Source: DATMER01 sp035536935 (lineage in GTDB: Bacteria > Acidobacteriota > Thermoanaerobaculia > Multivoradales > UBA5704). Taken from it: DNA of 64,000 nucleotides. This document shows, piece after piece, positions 1 through 10,442 of the stretch (positions are counted from its first letter, which is position 1; each line of letters opens with the position of its first letter). The translations under genes were made by a program, and so were the position numbers. The notes beneath the pieces are model-generated. The model worked only from the letters and a program-made list of their open reading frames with translations, was not told the DNA's origin and made no database searches. Location of the stretch: positions 1 to 64,000 of the forward strand of contig DATLNC010000302.1 in assembly GCA_035536935.1 (NCBI GenBank), written 5' to 3'.

Positions 1-1
1 C

Positions 2-544
2 AAGGAGAGCACGGAGAAGGTCAAGGTGCAGGTGCTCCACGCGGGCGTCGGCGCCATCTCCACGAATGACGTGCTGCTCGCGTCGGCGTCGAAGGCGATC
101 ATCATCGGCTTCAACGTCCGTCCCGAGCGCAGCGCCGTCGACCTGGCCGAGAAGGAAGAGATCGACATCCGCCTGCACACCGTCATCTACGAGCTGATCG
201 ACGAGCTGCGCAAGGCCATGACGGGCCTGCTCGATCCCACGTTCCGCGAGGTGACGGCGGGCCGCGCCGAGGTCCGCGACACGTTCAAGGTCCCGAAGGT
301 CGGCACGATCGCGGGCTGCCACGTGATCGAGGGAGTGATCCCGCGCACCGCCGGCGTCCGTCTGCTGCGCGACAACCGCGTCATCTACGAAGGCAAGATG
401 GCCTCGCTGCGCCGGTTCAAGGACGACGCCTCCGAGGTCCGGACCGGCTTCGACTGCGGCATTGGGTTGGAAAAGTTCCAGGACTTCAAGCTGGGCGACA
501 TCATCGAGGCGTTCACCCGCGAAGAGGTGGCGCCCGTTCTGTAG
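2..544 (+). CDS. infB: Translation initiation factor IF-2, C-terminal part
   Basis: This is the 3' end of infB; the 5' part lies outside the window and the frame is already open at base 2. The visible ~180 residues begin with KVQVLHAGVGAI and continue through the IF-2 stretch ASASKAIIIGFNVRP, followed by the C-terminal beta-barrel (domain IV/C2) that in the family binds the formyl-Met end of initiator tRNA. The order infB, ylxP, rbfA, nrnA, truB, rpsO, pnp downstream is a classic bacterial cluster and supports the call. It ends in TAG and is followed by a 79-nt gap before the next start codon. Confidence 0.96.
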   Translation, partial: KESTEKVKVQVLHAGVGAISTNDVLLASASKAIIIGFNVRPERSAVDLAEKEEIDIRLHTVIYELIDELRKAMTGLLDPTFREVTAGRAEVRDTFKVPKVGTIAGCHVIEGVIPRTAGVRLLRDNRVIYEGKMASLRRFKDDASEVRTGFDCGIGLEKFQDFKLGDIIEAFTREEVAPVL

Positions 545-623
545 GGGTCCTCGGACCCCCGCATCACCAACAATCGGGAGAGGAAGGGGCGCCGGCCGCG
601 CCCCATCCGAGGGAAGGCCGTTC

Positions 624-932
624 ATGCCGATGACCATTGGGGTCTCCAGCTTCGAGCTGCATCTCCCTTCCAGCCGCAGCCTGAAGGACAAGCGGCGGAT
701 CGTGAAGTCGCTGATCGACCGCATCCATCAGCGTTTCCGGGTGTCGATCGCGGAGACCGGATTTCACGACCTGCACCAGCGGTCGGAGATTTCGATGGCG
801 GTGATCACCAACGGCGAGAGCGAGATGGAGAACCTGATGGAAGAGGTGCGAAACCTGGTGGAGGGCGTCCCGGAGCTGTACCTGACCCGCTGGGACCCCC
901 AGATCCTGGAGGGGATGGAGGGGATGCAATGA
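624..932 (+). CDS. DUF503 (YlxP-like) small protein
   Basis: A 102-residue protein of the DUF503/YlxP family, which commonly sits between infB and rbfA and is thought to be linked to ribosome or RNA metabolism, without a proven reaction. Visible features are the family-like beginning MTIGVSSFELHLPSSRSLKD, the KRRIVKSLIDRI helix, and an acidic C-terminus. The ATG at 624 is preceded by GGGAAGG at good spacing; an alternative ATG two codons later cannot be excluded. Longer open frames reaching back into infB are not needed. The stop overlaps the start of rbfA (ATGA), implying translational coupling. Confidence 0.85.
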   Translation: MPMTIGVSSFELHLPSSRSLKDKRRIVKSLIDRIHQRFRVSIAETGFHDLHQRSEISMAVITNGESEMENLMEEVRNLVEGVPELYLTRWDPQILEGMEGMQ

Positions 933-1282
933 CGCGGCGGACGGATCGCGTATCCGACCTGCTGCGGGCAGAGCTCTCCGACCTCATCCTGCGGGAGATC
1001 AAGGATCCCCGCATCAGGCTGGTCAGCCTGACAGGGGTCGAGGTGACGTCCGATCTGCGGCGCGCCACGGTGCGCGTCTCGGCGCTCGGGGACGACACCC
1101 AGCGCGAGGAGGCGGTCGAGGCCCTGCGCCACGCCCGCGGGTTCCTGCGCACGGAGCTGTCCCACCGCCTTCGCACACGGGTGACGCCCGAGCTCATTTT
1201 CGAGCTCGACCGCGGCGCCGAGCACAGCCAGAAGATTTCTGACCTCTTGGAGAGTCTAAATGGGCGGGATGAAAGCTCCTGA
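929..1282 (+). CDS. rbfA: Ribosome-binding factor A
   Basis: A 117-residue RbfA, the cytoplasmic KH-fold factor needed for late 30S maturation and 16S 5'-end processing. The family pattern is clear: RVSDLLRAELSDLIL near the N-terminus, KDPRI, the central LVSLTGVEVTSDLRRATVRV strand region, and the RTELSHRLRTRVTPELIF segment. Length is typical. It overlaps the upstream DUF503 gene by 4 bp and the downstream nrnA by 23 bp, so the three are probably translated from one mRNA. Confidence 0.95.
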   Translation: MTRRTDRVSDLLRAELSDLILREIKDPRIRLVSLTGVEVTSDLRRATVRVSALGDDTQREEAVEALRHARGFLRTELSHRLRTRVTPELIFELDRGAEHSQKISDLLESLNGRDESS

Positions 1283-2273
1283 AGATCTGCTGAAGAAGAT
1301 CCGGCTCGGCAACCGGTTCCTCCTCACCAGCCACATCAATCCGGACGGCGACGCCATCGGCTCCGCGCTGGGGCTGGCGCGCCTGCTGCGCAGCATGGGC
1401 AAGGGCGCCGTGATCTGGAACCGCGACCCCACGCCGACCATCTACCGTCCGCTGCCCGGCAGCGAGCGGGTGCACACCGGCGAGGAGCCGCCGGCCGGGT
1501 TCCCCGACCGCTTCGACGCCATCATCGTGCTGGAGTGCCCGAGCCCCGACCGCACCGGCCTGGAGCAGCACCTCTCCGCCCGGCCGATCATCAACATCGA
1601 CCATCACCTGGGCAACCAGCTCTACGGCTCGGTCAACTGGGTCGACTCCGCGGCTCCAGCTGTCGGCGAGATGGTCTACCGGCTGGCGCAGGGGCTCAAG
1701 CTGGCGCTCGATCCCGAGACGGCGAGCTGCCTCTACCTGACCCTGGTCACGGACACGGGCGGCTTTCGCTTCTCCAACGCGACCCCGGCCGCGTTCGAGG
1801 CCGCCGCCGCCCTGGTGCGCGACGGCGCCCAGCCCGAGCAGGTCTCGCAGTGGCTCTACGAGAGCCAGCCGCTGCCGGTCGTCCGCCTGATCGGCGAGAT
1901 GCTCCAGACGCTCAAGATCCACGAGGGTGGCAGGGTCGCGACCGCCCTTCTGACACCTGTGATGTTCGACCGCGTCGGAGCCCAGCCCGGCGACTCCGAG
2001 GGGCTGATCGACTTCCCGCGCTCCATCGCCGGGGTCGAGGCCGTGGCCCTGATCCGCCAGCGCGAGGACGGCACGCACAAGGTCTCGCTGCGCAGCCGCG
2101 GCGAGGTCGACGTCGAGAAGATCGCCCGCCACCACGGCGGCGGCGGCCACCGCAACGCCGCCGGCTTCGTGCTCGAAGGAGACGGCGAAGAGGCGCGGCA
2201 GAAGGTCGCCGAGGCCCTGGCAGCCGTCCTGAATCCAGCAGCAGTGGCCGAAGAGGTTGGCGAGGGGGCCTAG
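1260..2273 (+). CDS. nrnA: DHH/DHHA1 nanoRNase / pAp phosphatase
   Basis: A 337-residue DHH-superfamily phosphoesterase of the NrnA type, which degrades 2-5-nt RNA and dephosphorylates 3'-phosphoadenosine 5'-phosphate. Metal-binding motifs are visible: SHINPDGDAIGSALG near the N-terminus, the central NIDHHLGN, and the DTGGFRFSNATP region. The DHHA1 substrate-binding motif GGGGHRNAAGF is at the C-terminus. Length fits the family. The start codon at 1260 lies inside rbfA; a second ATG three codons later is possible. Its place between rbfA and truB is common. Confidence 0.93.
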   Translation: MGGMKAPEDLLKKIRLGNRFLLTSHINPDGDAIGSALGLARLLRSMGKGAVIWNRDPTPTIYRPLPGSERVHTGEEPPAGFPDRFDAIIVLECPSPDRTGLEQHLSARPIINIDHHLGNQLYGSVNWVDSAAPAVGEMVYRLAQGLKLALDPETASCLYLTLVTDTGGFRFSNATPAAFEAAAALVRDGAQPEQVSQWLYESQPLPVVRLIGEMLQTLKIHEGGRVATALLTPVMFDRVGAQPGDSEGLIDFPRSIAGVEAVALIRQREDGTHKVSLRSRGEVDVEKIARHHGGGGHRNAAGFVLEGDGEEARQKVAEALAAVLNPAAVAEEVGEGA

Positions 2274-2288
2274 TCCGGTGGAGATGAC

Positions 2289-3227
2289 TTGGTGGAGATG
2301 AGAGACGGACTGCTGCTGGTCGACAAAGAGCCCGGCCTGACCTCGCACGACGTGGTGCAGAAGGTGCGGCGGCTCCTCAAGCAGAAGAAGATCGGTCACT
2401 GCGGCACGCTGGACCCGGACGCCACGGGCCTGCTGCTGCTGACGCTCGGGAGCGCCACGCGGCTCACCCGCTTCCTGATCCGCGCGCCCAAGGTCTACGA
2501 GGGAGTCATCCAGCTCGGCTCCGCCACCGACACCTACGACGCGTCGGGCCAGGTGGTGAGCCAGGCCCCTCCCGAGGCCGTCGCCGCTCTGACCCCGGAA
2601 GCCGTGGCCGAGGGGATGAAGCGCTTCGAGGGGACCATCGAGCAGAAGCCCCCGGCCTACTCCGCCAAGAAGGTCCAGGGCGTCAAGTACTACGAGCTGG
2701 CGCGCAAGGGCGAAGAGGTCCCGGACGAGAGCAAGGAGATCACCGTCTACGAGTTCTCCCCTATTGGTGAGCTCGGGCAGGGTATCGGCGATGGGCGCAT
2801 CCGCTTCCGCCTGGGCTGCTCGTCCGGCACCTACGCCCGCGGCCTGGCGCACGATCTGGGCGCGGCCCTCGGAGTCGGAGGGCATCTGGCCGAGCTGCGG
2901 CGCACCCGCATCGGCGGGTTCCAGGTCCAAGACGCGGCGACGTTCCGCGGGCTGGAGGAGCTGGCCCAGTCGAGCGAGCCGGCGGGAGCGACCTGGATCC
3001 CCTTCGACCAGATCCCCCTCCCCTTCGGCGAGGTCATGGCCGACCCGCAGCAGGAGACCCGGATCAGCCACGGCCAGACCGTGCTGGTGCGCGAGCTCGC
3101 GGGCGAGGAGGGGGACTGGGTCAAGCTGATGAACCGGAGGCGGGAGTTCATCGCCGTCGGCACCGTCGTGGAGAGGATAGGAAGCGCGGGCGTGGGCATC
3201 GTCCAGCCCAAAGTGGTGTTCCGATAG
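2289..3227 (+). CDS. truB: tRNA pseudouridine-55 synthase
   Basis: TruB converts U55 in the T-loop of tRNAs to pseudouridine. The catalytic aspartate sits in GTLDPDATGLLLL, after the typical start GLLLVDKEPGLTSHDVV; the C-terminal part resembles a PUA RNA-binding domain. Length (about 310 residues) is normal. Three in-frame starts are close together: TTG 2289, GTG 2292 and ATG 2298. A GGAGATGA ribosome site at 2280-2287 sits 1-4 nt before the first two, so the exact start is uncertain by three codons. It follows nrnA by 15 nt. Confidence 0.94.
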   Translation: MVEMRDGLLLVDKEPGLTSHDVVQKVRRLLKQKKIGHCGTLDPDATGLLLLTLGSATRLTRFLIRAPKVYEGVIQLGSATDTYDASGQVVSQAPPEAVAALTPEAVAEGMKRFEGTIEQKPPAYSAKKVQGVKYYELARKGEEVPDESKEITVYEFSPIGELGQGIGDGRIRFRLGCSSGTYARGLAHDLGAALGVGGHLAELRRTRIGGFQVQDAATFRGLEELAQSSEPAGATWIPFDQIPLPFGEVMADPQQETRISHGQTVLVRELAGEEGDWVKLMNRRREFIAVGTVVERIGSAGVGIVQPKVVFR

Positions 3228-3246
3228 TGGGCAGATAACCGGTTCG

Positions 3247-3255
3247 TGCTACAAT
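3247..3255 (+). promoter_or_regulatory. Extended -10 promoter for rpsO
   Basis: The string TGCTACAAT is a perfect extended -10 element (TGn followed by TACAAT) in the gap between truB and rpsO. No good -35 hexamer is visible 17 nt upstream, which is acceptable for an extended -10 promoter. It would give a roughly 30-nt leader before the rpsO ribosome site. Confidence 0.55.
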
Positions 3256-3290
3256 GCCGAGCCGAATGGAAATGTAAGGAGGAGTTTGCT

Positions 3291-3560
3291 TTGGCGCAAA
3301 CCGTGGAAATCAAAGAGAAGATCATTCAGGACTACCGGGTGCACGAGCAGGACACCGGCTCGCCGGAGGTGCAGGTGGCCCTGCTCACCAGTCGGATCAT
3401 CGAGCTGACGGAGCATTTCAAGACCCACACCAAGGACCACCACGGCCGCCGTGGGCTTCTGAAGCTCGTGGGCCGCCGCCGCCGCCTGCTCGACTATCTC
3501 AAGCGTCAAGACGTAGAGCGCTATCGCGCAACCATCGAGCGCCTCGGACTCCGCAAGTAG
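3291..3560 (+). CDS. rpsO: 30S ribosomal protein S15
   Basis: S15 binds the central domain of 16S rRNA and nucleates the platform of the 30S subunit. The family signature is present: DTGSPEVQVALLTSRI, the THTKDHHGRRGLLKLVGRRR block and the C-terminal YRATIERLGLRK. The start is TTG at 3291, chosen because AAGGAGG at 3277-3283 is ideally spaced and the protein is then 89 residues, the normal S15 length. An upstream in-frame ATG would add 15 foreign residues. It has its own extended -10 promoter and precedes pnp, as in many bacteria. Confidence 0.96.
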   Translation: MAQTVEIKEKIIQDYRVHEQDTGSPEVQVALLTSRIIELTEHFKTHTKDHHGRRGLLKLVGRRRRLLDYLKRQDVERYRATIERLGLRK

Positions 3561-3584
3561 GCAGCTCCCGCCGCATACCCGGCA

Positions 3585-3617
3585 GGTCCCGACGCAAATA
3601 TCCGTCGCCTCGGGACC
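3585..3617 (+). promoter_or_regulatory. Hairpin in the rpsO-pnp spacer
   Basis: GGTCCCGA (3585-3592) pairs perfectly with TCGGGACC (3610-3617) around a 17-nt loop. There is no T-tract, so it does not look like an intrinsic terminator. In enterobacteria a stem-loop in the same spacer is cut by RNase III and used by PNPase to control its own mRNA. A similar role here is inference from position only. Confidence 0.35.
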
Positions 3618-3715
3618 GCCCACCCCACCTACCGGGCAACTGAGCCGGCCACGGCTCTGAAGCGGCGAAATTGTAGGCAGACGAGAGAGAAAGAGACGAG
3701 AAAGAAAAGAAAATC

Positions 3716-5986
<2,271 letters not shown>

Positions 5987-6007
5987 ACCCCTCTTCCTTC
6001 CGTAACC

Positions 6008-6036
6008 AAGGGCGGTCCTCCGGGGCCGCCCTTTTC
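6008..6036 (+). terminator. Intrinsic terminator after pnp
   Basis: AAGGGCGG (6008-6015) pairs with CCGCCCTT (6026-6033) and is followed by a short T-run (TTTTC). It lies 21 nt after the pnp stop and marks the end of the infB-pnp cluster. Confidence 0.8.
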
Positions 6037-6052
6037 ATTTAGACTCCCTGCC

Positions 6053-6811
6053 ATGATCGGCCGCAACGACCTCGTCGCCTACCTCGATGAGTACCTGGAC
6101 GCCGCCAAGGGCCACGACTACGGCCCGAACGGCCTGCAAGTCGAGGGTAAGGACGAGATCCGCAAGGTCGTGACGGGCGTCTCCGCCTGCCACGAGCTGT
6201 TCGTCCGCGCCCGGGAAGCGGGGGCGGATGCGGTCCTGGTCCATCACGGGCTCTTCTGGGAAGGGACGCCGCGAGTCCTCACCGGCTACCAGTTCCGTCG
6301 GGTCGCGGAGCTGATCCACGGAGAGATGAGCCTCCTCGCCTACCACCTCCCCCTGGACCGCCATCCCGAGCTGGGCAACAACGCCCTCGCCTGCCGCGAC
6401 TTCGGGCTCACGGACTTGGAGCCCTTCGCCCTCCATGAAGGTCTCCCCGTCGGGTTCAAGGGCAGATTCCCGGAGCCGATCCCCGCCGCCGAGCTCGTCT
6501 CACGCTGCGAAAGGGTCTACCAGCAGAAGCCGCTGGCGTTTCCGGACGGTCCAGATCCGGTCCGCTCGCTCGGCATCGTGAGCGGCGGCGCTCAAAGGGA
6601 ATTCCAGGTGGCGATCGGCGAGGGTCTCGACGCCTACATCACCGGAGAGGTGAGCGAGTGGGTGATGAACGTGGCCCGCGAGGCGAAGGTCCACTACCTC
6701 GCCGCCGGCCACTACGCGACCGAGCGCCTCGGGATCAAAGCGTTGGGCGAGCACCTGCGCGAGAAGTTCGGGATCGAGGCCGAGTTCATCGACGTGCCGA
6801 ATCCAGTTTAG
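6053..6811 (+). CDS. Nif3-like dinuclear metal centre protein
   Basis: A 252-residue Nif3/YbgI family protein, which forms hexamers with a two-metal site; some members are listed as GTP cyclohydrolase I type 2, but the physiological role is unsettled. Family features: the opening DYGPNGLQVEG, the metal ligands in VLVHHGLFW, the LLAYHLPLDRHPELGNN block with its D/H ligands, and the C-terminal AGHYATERLG with a further ligand. Length is standard. It begins 17 nt after the pnp terminator, with a short or absent leader. After its stop the sequence turns into the 21-bp-period array. Confidence 0.9.
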   Translation: MIGRNDLVAYLDEYLDAAKGHDYGPNGLQVEGKDEIRKVVTGVSACHELFVRAREAGADAVLVHHGLFWEGTPRVLTGYQFRRVAELIHGEMSLLAYHLPLDRHPELGNNALACRDFGLTDLEPFALHEGLPVGFKGRFPEPIPAAELVSRCERVYQQKPLAFPDGPDPVRSLGIVSGGAQREFQVAIGEGLDAYITGEVSEWVMNVAREAKVHYLAAGHYATERLGIKALGEHLREKFGIEAEFIDVPNPV

Positions 6812-6878
6812 AAGTCGTTCCCACTTGACGCTTCAACGCGCCCGCCAGAGCCATCGGCACGCCAGCGACGGAGCTTTT

Positions 6879-7195
6879 GACGCGACGCAAGACATTGCCG
6901 CCGCGATCCAAGGCTTTCTTGCCGCGACTCAACGCTTTTCCGCCGCAGCTCAACCTATCGTCACGGCGGCGATAGATAATCTGTCGCGGCTCAAGGCTTT
7001 CCTGCCGCGACGAATCTTATAGTCGCGGCAAATTCCAGATTTATGACGCGGCAATAGACTTTTCTGACGCGACAATACCTTTCGTCGCGGCGCCGATAAG
7101 TTATGTTGCCGCGACTTTGATTCAAGTCGCGGCAGCCATGGCTTTCCTGACGCGACGCAGGGCCTGGGTAGCGTCAGAAAAATCCCTAGCGATGA
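6879..7195. repeat. Degenerate 21-bp-period array (GCCGCGAC type)
   Basis: A gene-poor spacer in which the octamer GCCGCGAC or GACGCGAC, or its reverse complement GTCGCGGC, recurs about every 21 bp. Anchors begin near 6879, 6900, 6921, 6942, 6960, 6983, 7004, 7022, 7045, 7066, 7084, 7108, 7126 and 7149. Steps are 21, or pairs of 18 and 23-24 where the orientation flips, so the phase holds. Between anchors a looser AAGGCTTT-like word recurs. Short open frames here show heptad-like amino-acid periodicity but have no ribosome site. I see no convincing gene between 6812 and 7277. Confidence 0.75.
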
Positions 7196-7277
7196 CGCCT
7201 TTGGATTGGGATGCTGCGACTTGCGCCGGGGCCGCCGCCGAACTGCGAGATAGAATTCCTCCATGGAGGCGGGCGCC

Positions 7278-10200
7278 ATGGCCAACGAACCATCGAATCC
7301 CGAGAAAGCCCTGATGCGAACGGATGCGGCGCTGCCCTCGCCTGTTGGGCGCTCCGTTCTTCAGCGCTTCGGACTGGGGAAGGAGCCCAGCCAGTTGGCG
7401 CCGTACCTGCGGGCGATCCTGGCGGGCCTCCAGGAGATGAGCGCGGAGCAGATCAAGCAGATCCCCGTTCTGGGTCCGCTGCTCTCCGGCGCCGGGGCTG
7501 CTCTTCTCCAGCTATCCGGCGAGGAGGACGATGCCAAGCTCGAGGAGAAGATCTCCCAGATCTTCACGACCGGCGAGCAGAGCCGGGAGACTCTCGAAGC
7601 ACTCTCGGCCTTGGCGGCAGCCATTTACCTCCAGCAGGGGGTTTTGCTCGAACGCCTCCAGGCCATGGGCCTCCCTGCGGAGCGGCAGCAACTCACTGCC
7701 GTGGCCATGACTACGGCGCTCACAGCTTGGCGCGGTCGGGTAGCGCGCGATTACCAGTACGCCGACTATCGCGGCATCGAGGGGGGCACCCGCGAGGAGC
7801 ACGCGGCCTCGCTGCCGCTCGATACAGTTTATGTCGTCCCCCGGCTGGTCCCTGAGCGGAATCAGGCCGACACCCGGGATCGGGAAGGGAAGCTTCTAAA
7901 GGATCTGCTCGACAACCAGGATCTGGCTCCCGAAGAGCGCTCCAAACGGGAAGAGGAATTCGCCGTCCTGACCGGGGAGCGATGGCGTGCGGGACAGAAG
8001 GAAGGCGCAGGGGGGAGATCAGTCGATCATGTCCTCTCGCAATTACGCCATGCTGTGGTGATCGGCGGGCCGGGCGTGGGCAAGAGCACTTTAACGCGGT
8101 TCCTGGCGCGGACCTGCTCTCTGGGACGGGAGGCGATGAAGGAGCGGTTCGGCGATCGCACGGGCTGGGATCAGGACCTCACGCCGATTGTCCTCCCGCT
8201 CGCCGGCTACACGGATGCGCGGGTGCGCAACAAGGAGCTTTCGTTGCGCGGCTATCTCGACGCGATTCTGATCCGCTGCGGCGGAGAGGCGCTTCGGGCA
8301 GCCCTTGGGCAGGAGCTCCAGGCTGGCCGTGTCTTCCTGCTCCTGGATGGCGTGGATGAGATCCCTGACAGCCGCGAGCGCATCCTGGTAGTCAAGGCAG
8401 TGGACCAGTTTCTGGCCGATCACGCGGCCAACCGCTTCCTCCTGACCTCGCGCCCCTACGGCTATGTCCGCCTAGCGGGCGACATCCCCCACTTCTTGCT
8501 TCCGAACTTCTCACCCGAGCAGGTCAAGACCTTCATTCACCAGTGGCAACGTGCCTTCGAGCGCTGGCGCCATCCGCAGGCTCCCGACCTCGCCAAGGCG
8601 GAGAAGGAAGCGAAGGAAATGCTGGAGGAGATCCAGCGGAATCCAAAGGTCTTCGAGCTAGCGTCCAATCCGCTGATGCTTGTGATTCTCGCCCTCATCC
8701 GTCACGAACAGGCCCGATTGCCCGAGGAACGGGTGCAGCTCTACGACCGGGCTGTCAAGACCCTGATGGACACCTGGAACCGGGGCCGATCACTGGCCGG
8801 GATCGACGTGGGCGGCGTCCAGCTCCCTATCAACAATCTCGTCCGTGTCTGGGGCGCCGTCGCCGAATGGACGCGCCGCACGAAGCCGACGGGGATCGTT
8901 CACCGCGCCGAGCTGACGCGCAAGCTCGTCGAGATCCTCCGCGACCAGGAGCTCGACGAGGACAACCCGGAAGCTACGGCGGAGAGCTATCTCAATGCGG
9001 CGGCCGACCGCGCCGGGCTGCTGGAGGAGCGCGGGAAGGACATTTTCGCCTTCTGGCATCCTACCTTCGAAGAGTTTCTCGCGGCAGTGGAGCTGACGAC
9101 TCCCAGCTCTCGCGCTATCGGGCGCATCCTGCCGCTCCGGGATGACCCACGCTGGCGGGAGGTCATCCTGCTCGCGGTGGGATATCTCGGCATTATCCAG
9201 CGGGACCGCGACACGGCCACGGATCTGGTCGAGGCAATCTGGTGCCGTGATCCTGGCCCTTTGGAGCCACTTCTGTGCTCGAACCTGCGGCTGGCCGCCG
9301 CCTGCATTGCCGACGACGTAGGGGTCAAGCGGAGCCTTGCTGAGCGAGTAATCGTGCGATTGGGAGAGGTGTGCCGGGAGCTGCCATACCGGCCATTCAC
9401 CGAGGCTTTCATCCAGACAGTCCGCGCGCTGCCGCGTCTGAGACCCTCCCGCGGCACTGTCACAGCCCTCAAGCCTCTTGCAGAGCACGATTCCTGGCAG
9501 GTGCGGATGGAGACAGTCCGCCTGCTCAGCAACGTCACGAGCGAGAATCCGGAAGCGCTAGACATCTGCAGGCTGCGTCTTAAGGATCGCGACCCTGACG
9601 TGCAATGCCATGCCGCTCTGGGGCTGGTACGAGCCGGTGACGACCGGCCAGAGGTCTTGGCATCTTTAGCGGGCTTCAAAAGCGGCCTAGCTCATATCGA
9701 GCCGTTTGTTCAGGAATGCTTCGACTCGAACCGCGAGAAGTGGCTGCGTTCACTGGAGCTGTTGCTGACGGGTCCTGATGCGGGATTGCGCTGGCGGGCG
9801 GCGCAAGTGCTGAGCTCTGGAGGAGTCGATCCTGCGCAGTGGGTTCCTGCACTGGAGCCGTTGCTGATGGGCTCTGATGCGGAGCTGCGCTTGCGAGCGG
9901 CAGAACTGCTGAGCTCTGGAGGAGTCGATCCTGTACGGTGGTTGCCTGCGATGGTGCCGTTGCTGACGGACTCTAATGCGGAGCTGCGCTTGCGGGCGGC
10001 GGAGTTGCTGAGCTCTGGAGGAGTCGATCCTGCACAGTGGGTGCCTGCGCTGGAGCCGTTACTAACGAGTTCTGATTTGGGGATGCGCTTGCGGGCAGCG
10101 CAAGTGCTGAACTCTGGAGGAGTCGATCCTGCGCAGTGGGTGCCAGCGTTGGTGCCGTTGCTAACGGACTCTGATACGGACCTGCACTGGCGGGCGGCGC

Positions 10201-10442
10201 AATTGCTTAGGCTTGGAGTCGATCCTGCGCATTGGTTGCCTGTGCTAGAACCATTGCTGGCAGGTTCCGCAACGCACCAGGTTTTATGGGAGAAAGTCCT
10301 CCAGCGGCAGGCACTAACTGAATCAGACAGCGATCTTCTCTACGAGCTTGTACGGAAGAAAGAAGGCGATAAGCAGAACACCGTCCGAGAGTTGCTGTTT
10401 GAAGGCCTCTACCAAGGTGCCGAGCGTCGACCAGCCGCTTAA
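7278..10442 (+). CDS. NACHT-domain STAND NTPase with C-terminal HEAT-like repeats
   Basis: A 1054-residue STAND protein. Order of parts: a helical N-terminal region of about 250 residues with no recognised effector; a NACHT NTPase with Walker A GGPGVGKST (residues 263-271), Walker B FLLLDGVDE (353-361) and LTSRPYGY sensor motif; a helical NACHT-associated region with FWHPTFEEFLAA; then HEAT-like helices ending in five near-identical 33-residue repeats (about 821-998). Bacterial NACHT proteins of this kind are known antiphage sensors, the repeats reading the invader signal. Start: ATG 7278 has GGAGG 8 nt upstream; ATG 7263 has none. It stands alone, with no obvious effector partner. Confidence 0.88.
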   Translation: MANEPSNPEKALMRTDAALPSPVGRSVLQRFGLGKEPSQLAPYLRAILAGLQEMSAEQIKQIPVLGPLLSGAGAALLQLSGEEDDAKLEEKISQIFTTGEQSRETLEALSALAAAIYLQQGVLLERLQAMGLPAERQQLTAVAMTTALTAWRGRVARDYQYADYRGIEGGTREEHAASLPLDTVYVVPRLVPERNQADTRDREGKLLKDLLDNQDLAPEERSKREEEFAVLTGERWRAGQKEGAGGRSVDHVLSQLRHAVVIGGPGVGKSTLTRFLARTCSLGREAMKERFGDRTGWDQDLTPIVLPLAGYTDARVRNKELSLRGYLDAILIRCGGEALRAALGQELQAGRVFLLLDGVDEIPDSRERILVVKAVDQFLADHAANRFLLTSRPYGYVRLAGDIPHFLLPNFSPEQVKTFIHQWQRAFERWRHPQAPDLAKAEKEAKEMLEEIQRNPKVFELASNPLMLVILALIRHEQARLPEERVQLYDRAVKTLMDTWNRGRSLAGIDVGGVQLPINNLVRVWGAVAEWTRRTKPTGIVHRAELTRKLVEILRDQELDEDNPEATAESYLNAAADRAGLLEERGKDIFAFWHPTFEEFLAAVELTTPSSRAIGRILPLRDDPRWREVILLAVGYLGIIQRDRDTATDLVEAIWCRDPGPLEPLLCSNLRLAAACIADDVGVKRSLAERVIVRLGEVCRELPYRPFTEAFIQTVRALPRLRPSRGTVTALKPLAEHDSWQVRMETVRLLSNVTSENPEALDICRLRLKDRDPDVQCHAALGLVRAGDDRPEVLASLAGFKSGLAHIEPFVQECFDSNREKWLRSLELLLTGPDAGLRWRAAQVLSSGGVDPAQWVPALEPLLMGSDAELRLRAAELLSSGGVDPVRWLPAMVPLLTDSNAELRLRAAELLSSGGVDPAQWVPALEPLLTSSDLGMRLRAAQVLNSGGVDPAQWVPALVPLLTDSDTDLHWRAAQLLRLGVDPAHWLPVLEPLLAGSATHQVLWEKVLQRQALTESDSDLLYELVRKKEGDKQNTVRELLFEGLYQGAERRPAA
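9739..10270 (+). repeat. 99-bp in-frame tandem repeats in the NACHT gene
   Basis: The word TGAGCTCTGG recurs at 9811, 9910 and 10009, and TGAACTCTGG at 10108, exactly 99 bp apart; a fifth, slightly shortened copy follows near 10207. Each unit encodes 33 residues with the invariant pattern SSGGVDPAQWVPALEPLL. Nucleotide identity between units is high, also at third positions, which indicates recent duplication or gene conversion. Confidence 0.92.

Noticed and set aside
6825..7022. 65-codon frame with Ala-rich heptads in the first array
   Set aside because: No ribosome site, and the heptads follow directly from the 21-bp DNA period; treated as repeat, not gene.
9739..10270. CRISPR-like repeats
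   Set aside because: Units are contiguous, 99 bp, in frame and encode HEAT-like helices; there are no spacers.
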